Assembly: GCA_035946955.1 (NCBI GenBank) | Contig: DASYYE010000534.1 | Coordinates: forward strand, 1 to 6,940 | DNA length: 6,940 nt | Direction: 5' to 3' | Origin: DASYYE01 sp035946955 | Lineage (GTDB): Bacteria > Actinomycetota > Actinomycetes > Streptosporangiales > Streptosporangiaceae | In this document: positions 1 through 5,180 of the stretch, in pieces | How the letters are laid out: each line of letters starts with the position of its first letter | Numbering within the stretch: position 1 is the stretch's first letter | Translations under genes and position numbers: made by a program | Notes under the pieces: generated by a model | Databases searched by the model: none | The model's input: the letters and a program-made list of their open reading frames with translations, nothing else | What the model was told of the DNA's origin: nothing

Positions 1-1
1 G

Positions 2-67
2 ACGGAGGTGGGCCGGGCGGCCAAGGCGGCAGGCAATCCGGGCCCGGTCTATAGGCGGCCAACGTGA
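2..67 (+). CDS. 3' end of an upstream gene (partial), product unknown
   Basis: The frame starting at base 2 is open to a TGA at 65-67 and would encode a C-terminal tail reading TEVGRAAKAAGNPGPVYRRP plus a final Thr. It ends in a GTGA overlap with the GTG start of the next gene, the same coupling style as the ATGA junctions further right. Its third codon positions are mostly G or C (about 17 of 21), better than the alternative frame that ends in TAG at 52-54. Only 21 residues are visible, so no function can be proposed. If real, it puts the following PLP-enzyme gene inside a longer rightward operon that starts outside the window. Confidence 0.5.
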   Translation, partial: TEVGRAAKAAGNPGPVYRRPT

Positions 68-1479
68 CCAGGCCCGGCCCCGAACCGTCTGGCCTCACCA
101 TCCCACCTGGCGCCGACGTCGGCGCCGCCCCGCGATGGCCCCTAGTGGACTGCTACGACCGCTTGCCGACCATCATTGCCCACCTCGTGCCCAGTATGGC
201 CGCGGTGCCGGACGCCGCGCGGTTCAACCCTGGCTACGAGTTGCCACCGCTGGACGAGAAGATCCGCGAGTTCCTCGGCGCCGGCGTCGCATACTGGCGG
301 CGGCTCGCCGACTATCGCGGTCACCGCGTCTTCCTGCTGGACCTCATGGGCAATCCGGCCACCAACACGGTCAAGACGTTCGGGTCGCTGCTTATCGTCG
401 CCCGGATCGTGGAGTTCATCCGCCGGACCGGCGAGCCAGTCACCATTCTGACACCTACCTCAGGCAACAAGGGGGTTGCGCTACGCGACGCGGTGTACCG
501 GGCGATCAGCGGCGGGCTGGTCGAGCCCGGGCAACTCCAGGTCATCCTGCTTGTACCGGCGGCCTCCGCGTGCAAGCTGCGTCACGGCCCGCTGAGCGCG
601 GAGCCGCGACTGCACGCGCTCAACCCAGTGCTGGAGTATCGCGGCCCGGCGGACGAGACCGTGAAAACGCTGGCCTCGCGTTTCGTCAGTGAGCATGCGG
701 CGGACTTCCGCGCGGCACACGGCAGTTACCTGTTCCCATCACACAACCTGACCAACTATGCGGTCGCCGATGCGCTGCGCGCCTTCGTGGAGCAGGACGC
801 CTGCCCCGCAACTGCCGCCACCTCCCGGCTGCACGCCCAAGCGGTCTCCAGCGCGTTCGGCCTGCTGGGATACTCCCACGGGCGAGACGTGCTCGAGGCG
901 CACGGCGAGGCAAGTCCAGCGCACCGGCCCGGGCTGCTGCTCGTCCAGCACCTCGGCGCACCCGACCTGGTGGCGCAGCTACGTTACGGCACCTTCGACC
1001 GCAGTGCCCTGCCCTGGTACCGGCACGAGCCAGATACCGGACGATACCGGCAGGACACCAGCCCGCACTTCCCCTTCGTCACCGATGACCCGGCCGAGGA
1101 ACTGGACCCGACCTTCTACACGCGCCAGCCGGCCACGAGCGGTGACGTAGTGGGCCTGGTCCGCCGACACAATGGCACCGGGATCGTGGTCTCCAGGCAC
1201 GAATGCGAGCAGCGGTACCACTGGCTGCGCGACTGGGTGAACGGCTGCAGCGCCAAGCTACCGGACAATCCAGCCACGCTGCGCGAATGGTCCCTGGCGA
1301 TGGTGCTCACCGGCGTGCTCAACGCCACCGACCGGGGCCTGGTGGCCGAAGGCCAGGAGATCGTCGTGCATGGCACCGGCTGCTACAGCGCGGCGGACTT
1401 CACTGCTCTCCCGGCTGCCGCGACCATCAGGGTCAGCGGCTACGCTGACCTGGCGAGGGAACTGTTGCCAGGCGGCTAG
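64..1479 (+). CDS. Fold-type II (threonine-synthase-like) PLP-dependent enzyme, possibly the DUF6002 family
   Basis: This 471-residue protein starts at a GTG that overlaps the stop of the upstream frame (GTGA). AGGCGG at 53-58 is a weak ribosome binding site. Several motifs lie in the order seen in fold-type II PLP enzymes. NPATNTVKTFGS (97-108) resembles the SFKDRG-type segment, so K104 is the candidate Schiff-base lysine. TPTSGNKGVALRDAV (130-144) resembles the SGNxG substrate/cofactor loop. HNLTNYAVADAL (227-238) resembles the Asn-rich helix of threonine synthases. VVHGTGCYSAADF (434-446) resembles the late Gly-rich TGxGLKD phosphate loop. The usual residues are altered in each motif, so substrate and reaction cannot be inferred: beta-replacement, elimination and a non-catalytic role are all open. 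My recollection is that actinomycete proteins of this type are filed as DUF6002; that label is unverified. The protein is probably cytosolic, since no signal peptide or membrane segment is apparent. Confidence 0.8.
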   Translation: MTRPGPEPSGLTIPPGADVGAAPRWPLVDCYDRLPTIIAHLVPSMAAVPDAARFNPGYELPPLDEKIREFLGAGVAYWRRLADYRGHRVFLLDLMGNPATNTVKTFGSLLIVARIVEFIRRTGEPVTILTPTSGNKGVALRDAVYRAISGGLVEPGQLQVILLVPAASACKLRHGPLSAEPRLHALNPVLEYRGPADETVKTLASRFVSEHAADFRAAHGSYLFPSHNLTNYAVADALRAFVEQDACPATAATSRLHAQAVSSAFGLLGYSHGRDVLEAHGEASPAHRPGLLLVQHLGAPDLVAQLRYGTFDRSALPWYRHEPDTGRYRQDTSPHFPFVTDDPAEELDPTFYTRQPATSGDVVGLVRRHNGTGIVVSRHECEQRYHWLRDWVNGCSAKLPDNPATLREWSLAMVLTGVLNATDRGLVAEGQEIVVHGTGCYSAADFTALPAAATIRVSGYADLARELLPGG

Positions 1480-1932
1480 TGCCCCAATCTTGAGTTCTCC
1501 TCACCACGTGAGACCTTCTTGTGTGCCAGCTTCGGGCTACGGGTACCGATTGAGCTGCCCTGCGGAACCTCCTGGACCGCGGCATGTCCTGCTCGCTGGA
1601 CCAACTCGCTACTGCACTCGAGACTGGATCAAGCTCTGTAGTGAGCACGCCCGGTCCCTTCAAATAGACCAAGACCACCGACCGAACCTGCTTCTACTGC
1701 TCATGCTCACGCATTCCCGGATCGGGGGGGCGCCTGGCAAGGATGCAGGGGCAGGCAATTCCTTGCCGTAGCCGACCGCCCGCCGGGCAGGAAGACGCGC
1801 CCTAGCCCTAAAGGCAGACAAGACGCGACACTCCGCTGTGCGGCCATCACCATCCGTGGCCGGAAACGGCAAGGGATCAACGCCTTAGTTCACACAGCTC
1901 ATTACAGAAAGTAGCCGGGCCCAGGCCACGCC

Positions 1933-1992
1933 ATGAAACCCGGCTCCGCACCACCAGTAATGCCAGCAGCCTTAAACTGGGGGGCTAACTAG
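1933..1992 (+). CDS. Speculative 19-residue small ORF
   Basis: The reading frame ATG 1933 to TAG 1990-1992 encodes MKPGSAPPVMPAALNWGAN. The only ribosome-binding-site-like sequence is AGG at 1923-1925, 7 nt before the ATG. An ORF this short arises often by chance in a gene-poor stretch. It is recorded because it starts cleanly, is rich in Pro, Ala and Gly, and ends in Asn, as some very short modified-peptide precursors do. No peptide-modifying enzyme is visible in the window, so it is probably non-coding. Confidence 0.1.
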   Translation: MKPGSAPPVMPAALNWGAN

Positions 1993-2090
1993 CAGAAACG
2001 ACTTCGTGGGCCGCCCTTGAGTCACCCTTGACCGTAACCCAATATCAGCGTTTGGAAAGCAGCTATTCCCCGTTGGTCTGAGGCTTCGGC

Positions 2091-2207
2091 ATGGGGATGA
2101 CACGGACCTTCTTTGTGACGACACACATGTGCGACCTCCCGATTGGAGAATGGATGGGCAACAACGTAACGCATGCGCACGATAAGGGTCAATACCGTAT
2201 ACGGTAG
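2091..2207 (+). CDS. Speculative 38-residue small ORF ending inside the palindrome
   Basis: The frame from ATG 2091 to TAG 2205-2207 encodes 38 residues. GAGG at 2080-2083, 7 nt before the ATG, is a plausible ribosome binding site. An alternative ATG lies two codons in. The peptide starts MGMTRTFFVTTHMCDLP, continues with a single Trp in IGEWMGNN, then THAH, and ends in QYRIR. It has one Cys, three His and no clear membrane segment. Around 60% of informative third positions are G or C, lower than in the neighbouring genes, so codon use does not support coding. The stop codon overlaps the palindrome at 2193-2206. A TTGACC at 2028-2033 could be a -35 box, but I see no good -10 after it. A leftward promoter predicted nearby would be antisense to it. 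It could be a small regulatory or precursor peptide, or chance. Confidence 0.2.
   Translation: MGMTRTFFVTTHMCDLPIGEWMGNNVTHAHDKGQYRIR
2163..2192 (-). promoter_or_regulatory. Candidate leftward promoter
   Basis: Read on the minus strand, TTGACC (plus positions 2192-2187) is followed after 18 nt by TACGTT (2168-2163). These fit the TTGACN / TANNNT pattern of housekeeping sigma-factor promoters in actinomycetes, at a slightly long spacing. The -35 box abuts the palindrome at 2193-2206. No recognisable gene lies downstream (leftward) before the PLP-enzyme gene ends at 1479. The promoter therefore either drives a small RNA or peptide, survives from a lost gene, or is a chance match. Confidence 0.35.
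2193..2206. promoter_or_regulatory. Perfect 14-bp palindrome TACCGTATACGGTA, candidate operator
   Basis: TACCGTATACGGTA is identical on both strands. A further copy of the half-site, TACCGT, lies at 2212-2217, 19 bp (about two helical turns) from the first half-site. Perfect dyads of this length and A+T-rich centre are typical binding sites for dimeric TetR- or GntR-type repressors. It directly abuts the candidate leftward -35 box, so a bound protein could block or assist RNA polymerase. No regulator gene is present in the window, so the cognate protein is unknown. Confidence 0.55.
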
Positions 2208-2344
2208 CTATTACCGTGTTGCTGCCGACAGGGCGCTGGGCCGTCGAGCGGCCTGAGCGCGCCTGCTCCCGTAGCGTACGCACCCGCGGGTCGCATGCTG
2301 CCATGCCGCGCACCCCAGTGGTGAGGGCAGGCTCGCCGGTACGC

Positions 2345-2676
2345 GGTGCCAGCCCTCAGCCTGCACCGCCGGATGCACGTCGTAATGCGCGTAGAGCAGC
2401 GCTGCCGAGGATCTGGGCAGGCCAGCAACGCTGCCCACCACGGCCGGAAACCCGCCCGGCACGGACATCAGGTGCGCGTCCGGCGCGCCGCTGCGGCGCA
2501 GCAGCGCAGCGGTTCTGCCCGGCCGCCTGGTGTACCGACACCGGCGGGTAGCCTGCCCGCGCCACGGACGGGATAGCGACCAATCGCGCCAAGTCGTCCA
2601 CCACCTCGGCCATGAAGGCCGTGGTGCGGGCGGCCATGCGCTGCTGCAGTGGCTCGCTGTGGCCAGTCGCCGCCAT
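2345..2676 (-). pseudogene. Truncated, frameshifted M20-family metallopeptidase remnant
   Basis: From ATG 2676 (or in-frame ATG 2637) the minus strand encodes an M20-like N-terminus including AEVVDDLARLVAIPSVARAG. The frame breaks near 2513-2514, where one extra base (the AA after GGGC on the minus strand) is the simplest explanation. In the next frame the similarity resumes as TAALLRRSGAPDAHLMSVPG, then FPAVVG and LLYAHYDVHPA. The HYD (His codon at about 2387) corresponds to the M20 zinc-ligand His and the following catalytic-site Asp. Similarity stops after EGWH at about 2345. The rest of the catalytic domain and the whole dimerisation domain, around 350 residues in dipeptidase-type M20 enzymes, are missing. 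Intact relatives cleave dipeptides or deacylate amino acids. The remnant lies 110 bp downstream of the dehydrogenase-like gene on the same strand, so the two may once have formed an operon. No active product is expected. Confidence 0.8.
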
Positions 2677-2786
2677 GCGCAAGTCGTACCACGGCACCAG
2701 CCGGCCCGCATCTGGTGCTGCCAGCAGCCCGGGCAAGCCGGGTCCGGTCAGTCGACAAGATCCTTGCGCCGTACGCGGCGGCTGGA

Positions 2787-3866
2787 TCAGCGTGCACGCT
2801 GGGACGGCTGCGCCCGCAGCCGGTCCCGCACCTCGCGCAGGCATCCGCTGGCCCGCGCGATGTGTGCCGCTGGCAGGCCGTCCGCCAGTTGCGGCGCTTC
2901 CTGCCGCAACTCGGCTGCAGCGGCAGGACTGAACCGGATCTGCCCGTCCGCCACCACCACCCCGTCCCACACGGCGGCGCGCTGGTTGGCGGCGACCGCC
3001 TCGGCCTGGTTCAGACCGGGTGGCAGGCGCAGCCGCGGCACGCCGTCGCGTATCAATATCGGATACCCGCCAGGGAGGCCAAGTGGGCCGGGTGCGTGCG
3101 TGGCGCACTCGGCCCCGGTGACCATCGCATCCAGCAGCAGGGCACCGACCTGCCCGGTGATCAGGTTGAGCACGGGCCGGCCGATCGACTGGTGGGCGGC
3201 AAGCAGCGTGGTCGTGTCTGTGCAGGGCTTACCGTCCAGCCAGACCAGCGCCTCGTCGCCCGAATGACGCGGCGCCCGAGCCTGGGCGTGGTGCGCCACT
3301 ACCTGAAGCCGACGCTGGTCAGTCAGGCCGAGGGCGCATTGCAGCCCCGCGGCGAGGGTGGCAACGTTGCCGATGCCGCAGCACACTGGGATGCCCAGCG
3401 CGACGAGCACGGCGTTCGTGGCGTCCGGGAAGCAGGCGTTGACCAGCCACGCCCGCGGACGTGCCAGCCCGAGTCCGCGCCCGGCCCACACCGCCAGCTC
3501 AGCCTGGAGCGGCAGGGTCAGGCCGAAGCCAGCCCGGTCCACCAGGTCGGTCCAGGCCGAGGGCCGGCGCAGCCCTTCCCAGGGCGACTGCGGCGAGGCG
3601 CACACCACCAGCCCGTCCGGGCGCAGCGCCGTGAACAGTGACGTCGCCCCACCCTCCCGGCCCAGCTCAGCAACGACCGGATCGAAGGTAACCGGCCGGC
3701 CGGCCAGCCGGGCCGTGACCGTGGCGGTGTAGCAGAGGTCGGCCGCGGAGGCGCCGTTACGGGCGAGCACGGTCACCTCGGCAGGCTCGCACAGGGTCCT
3801 AGCCAGCGCGTGGCACAGCGCATGGGCGAGCGCGCCGCTGCCGAGCAGGCTGATGCGTACCGGCAC
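2787..3866 (-). CDS. NAD(P)-binding Rossmann protein, distantly lactate/malate-dehydrogenase-like
   Basis: The preferred start is GTG at 3866, because GGAGG (plus 3872-3876) lies 5 nt upstream and the nucleotide-binding strand begins at once. An upstream in-frame ATG at 3947 would add 27 unlikely residues. The 359-residue product opens with VRISLLGSGALAHALCHALA, a dinucleotide fold with GxGxxA at 9-14. Later segments sit where lactate/malate dehydrogenases have key motifs. LVNACFPDATN (141-151) matches the NP-containing strand, GIPVCCGIGN (158-167) the G-[LI]-G segment, and AHHAQ (191-195) the catalytic-His region. GYPILIRDGVPRLRL (267-281) matches the C-terminal beta strand. This is family-level resemblance by eye, and substrate-binding arginines are not confidently placed. 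A role as dehydrogenase for a 2-oxo or 2-hydroxy acid, or an opine-like compound, is inference. It is transcribed divergently from the nucleotidyltransferase operon across 84 bp and is followed by the M20 remnant. Confidence 0.75.
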   Translation of the reverse strand: MPVRISLLGSGALAHALCHALARTLCEPAEVTVLARNGASAADLCYTATVTARLAGRPVTFDPVVAELGREGGATSLFTALRPDGLVVCASPQSPWEGLRRPSAWTDLVDRAGFGLTLPLQAELAVWAGRGLGLARPRAWLVNACFPDATNAVLVALGIPVCCGIGNVATLAAGLQCALGLTDQRRLQVVAHHAQARAPRHSGDEALVWLDGKPCTDTTTLLAAHQSIGRPVLNLITGQVGALLLDAMVTGAECATHAPGPLGLPGGYPILIRDGVPRLRLPPGLNQAEAVAANQRAAVWDGVVVADGQIRFSPAAAAELRQEAPQLADGLPAAHIARASGCLREVRDRLRAQPSQRAR

Positions 3867-3950
3867 GGGCTCCTCCCTCGATCTCACCGGCGGGGTCCCG
3901 GCGGACAGTACGGTGGCGGGCACGTCCGATCCGGAACGGAGTGCCATACC
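3867..3950. promoter_or_regulatory. Divergent intergenic region with two ribosome binding sites
   Basis: These 84 bp separate the leftward dehydrogenase-like start (3866) from the rightward nucleotidyltransferase start (3951), so promoters for both should lie here or inside the opposite gene. The leftward ribosome binding site is GGGAGGAG on the minus strand (plus 3870-3877). The rightward one is GGAG at 3938-3941, 9 nt before the ATG. TACGGT at 3909-3914 (plus) and TACTGT at 3910-3905 (minus) fit TANNNT -10 boxes and overlap back to back, but neither has a convincing -35. The gap is short enough that one regulator could control both directions. Confidence 0.4.
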
Positions 3951-5180
3951 ATGTCACGCGTGGTCAGAGCAGCACCGAACGGGTGGACGGAAAGGCCTGC
4001 AGAGCCGTTTGGGCTTGTCATCGACGAAGCACTCGTTACGCAGGTAATGGCGGCCCGTGGCGCCCCGGCCGAACTCAGCCTAGCCAAAAGACTGCAGGTA
4101 GCGCGTTCCCCGCAGCACAAGCTCGCGGCGACGCTGCTCAGCTGCTGGGCCGCGGCCGACCTGCCGCTGCCGCCTGGCGGGCCGGAGGAGCTAACCGCGC
4201 ACCGGCAGCGAATCAAATCGTACGGGCAGATCTGGGAACAGTTGCGCACGGTCGCGCCCGGTGCGTATCTGCAAAAGGGTCCGCAGGTCGCCGCCTGCTA
4301 TCCGGCCCGGATCCTGCGTGCCGCTGGTGATCTCGATGTCGTGGTGCGCGACCAGGGACCGCTCTGGCGGGCTGGAACCCTCCTCCGGGACAGCGGCTGG
4401 CGGGTGGAGACGCTCACTGTCATGATGTCCCGCACCTGGCGCAGGGACGGCTATGACCTGCTGATGACGCTCACGCGCCCGTCGGATACCGCGCTGCCCG
4501 AGCCGTACGAGGTCGAACTGCGTACCATGGACATCGCCACCAGCACGCGCTACCCGCTGGTCCGGTTGCCCAGCGCCGCCGACGAACCGCTGGCCGCCAG
4601 CCTGATCGCTTTGGTGGCCGAGCGCCGGGAGCGACCCTATACCAGCCGTGACCTGCTCGACCTCGCCATGGTCTCGGCGCGCATGTCGCAGAACGGCTGG
4701 CTGCTTGTGCGCCAGGGGCTGGACGCCGGATGGCTCTGGCCGCAGTGGCGGGAGATCCGGGCGCTGCTCGGCCCAGCTGGTCTCAGCCTGCCTGGCGCCG
4801 CGCCGTCCCAGTCACGTACCGCCCGGCGTCGACTGCGTGACCGGAGCCGGTATCTCGCGAGGTGGGCGAACCCGGCTCGGGCCGCGGGCTTCCTGGCCAC
4901 CACGACCGTGGAGATGGACCGGGGCCGTATCGCCGACGCGCTGGCGCACGCGCTGCACGAGCGCCTGGGGGCGCGCCGCTTGCTGGCCGCCGGGGTGCCG
5001 CTGTTCGGGGTTCCGGTCGGCCGGGACACGCTGAGTACCGAGCTGGACTTGGTCGACCACGGCCGCCACCTGCTGGCCCGCACTCCCGTTGGCAGCTTCC
5101 TTCTGCTAGCCGGCTCTTGCCCCGAGCGGTGGCTGACCGAGGTAGCAGCTGGCTCCTGCCGACCCGCCGAACCGGCATGA
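3951..5180 (+). CDS. Nucleotidyltransferase family protein (PF14907-like) with C-terminal extension
   Basis: The ATG at 3951 is chosen because GGAG at 3938-3941 precedes it by 9 nt; an upstream in-frame ATG at 3810 would run into the divergent gene. The product has 409 residues. YLQKGPQVAACYP (106-118) followed by RAAGDLDVVVRD (123-134) matches the KG...YP...R..GD[IL]D pattern of the PF14907 polymerase-beta-like nucleotidyltransferases. D127 and D129 are the likely metal ligands, and E187 or E189 in YEVEL may supply the third acidic residue. SRDLLDLAMV (232-241) resembles the helical segment after the catalytic core in this fold. Residues from about 285 to 409 are Arg-rich at first and then end in an alpha/beta-looking stretch that I do not recognise. 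Family members presumably transfer an NMP to a small molecule or protein, but few have known substrates. The stop overlaps the ABC ATPase start (ATGA), suggesting a role tied to export, modification or self-protection. No membrane segments are visible. Confidence 0.8.
   Translation: MSRVVRAAPNGWTERPAEPFGLVIDEALVTQVMAARGAPAELSLAKRLQVARSPQHKLAATLLSCWAAADLPLPPGGPEELTAHRQRIKSYGQIWEQLRTVAPGAYLQKGPQVAACYPARILRAAGDLDVVVRDQGPLWRAGTLLRDSGWRVETLTVMMSRTWRRDGYDLLMTLTRPSDTALPEPYEVELRTMDIATSTRYPLVRLPSAADEPLAASLIALVAERRERPYTSRDLLDLAMVSARMSQNGWLLVRQGLDAGWLWPQWREIRALLGPAGLSLPGAAPSQSRTARRRLRDRSRYLARWANPARAAGFLATTTVEMDRGRIADALAHALHERLGARRLLAAGVPLFGVPVGRDTLSTELDLVDHGRHLLARTPVGSFLLLAGSCPERWLTEVAAGSCRPAEPA

Larger units (their letters stand above)
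1480..2344. other. Long gene-poor region between converging genes
   Basis: About 0.87 kb lies between the rightward PLP-enzyme gene and the leftward M20 remnant. Frames open on either strand here give low-complexity or unfamiliar peptides with no recognisable domain. Hand counting gives 92 G/C of 180 bases for 2041-2220, about half, well below the strongly G+C-rich genes around it. Weak inverted repeats are present. CTCAC/GTGAG at 1500-1512 (5-bp stem, 3-nt loop) could end the PLP-enzyme transcript, but it is short and has no T run. GCCG-GAAA-CGGC at 1859-1870 is a 4-bp stem with a GNRA-type loop. AGCCGGG/CCCGGCT at 1913-1945 is a 7-bp stem with a 19-nt loop. The one strong element is the palindrome and promoter-like sequence near 2163-2206, listed separately. 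No tRNA, rRNA or transposase remnant was recognised. The region may be the scar of lost genes. Confidence 0.6.

Noticed and set aside
1035..1055. Short direct repeat ATACCGG with a 3-bp spacer
   Set aside because: It lies inside the PLP-enzyme coding sequence and is explained by the encoded residues; no array or dyad accompanies it.
1370..1771. A plus-strand frame of 133 codons running out of the PLP-enzyme gene
   Set aside because: Its first part is out-of-frame coding sequence; the intergenic part matches nothing and has no ribosome binding site.
2091..2207. Lasso-peptide precursor reading of the 38-codon ORF
   Set aside because: There is no Gly/Asp(Glu) ring spacing with a Thr at the second-to-last leader position, and no lasso cyclase, peptidase B or PqqD-like gene is visible.
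1972..2313. A minus-strand frame of 113 codons across the palindrome
   Set aside because: No domain was recognised, the composition is unlike a real protein, and it runs straight through the candidate promoter and operator.
1480..2344. tRNA, CRISPR array or insertion-sequence remnant in the gene-poor region
   Set aside because: No T-loop consensus, no regular direct repeats and spacers, no terminal inverted repeats and no transposase-like peptide were found.
2356..3108. A long minus-strand frame of about 250 codons overlapping the dehydrogenase gene
   Set aside because: Its first 140 or so residues are an Arg/Ala/Gly-rich out-of-frame reading of the dehydrogenase gene. Only the part from 2676 down is meaningful, as the M20 remnant.
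2649..3641. A long plus-strand frame of 330 codons
   Set aside because: It is antisense to the dehydrogenase gene, has no recognisable domain and no good ribosome binding site, and is explained by high-G+C reading of the opposite strand.
3867..3947. N-terminal extension of the dehydrogenase to an ATG at 3947
   Set aside because: The GTG at 3866 has a strong GGAGG 5 nt upstream, and the Rossmann strand starts immediately after it; the extension has no family resemblance.
4862..5176. N-terminal extension of the ABC ATPase into the nucleotidyltransferase gene
   Set aside because: The extension is Arg/Gly/Ala-rich out-of-frame sequence. The ATG at 5177 fits the normal ATPase length and the ATGA overlap pattern.
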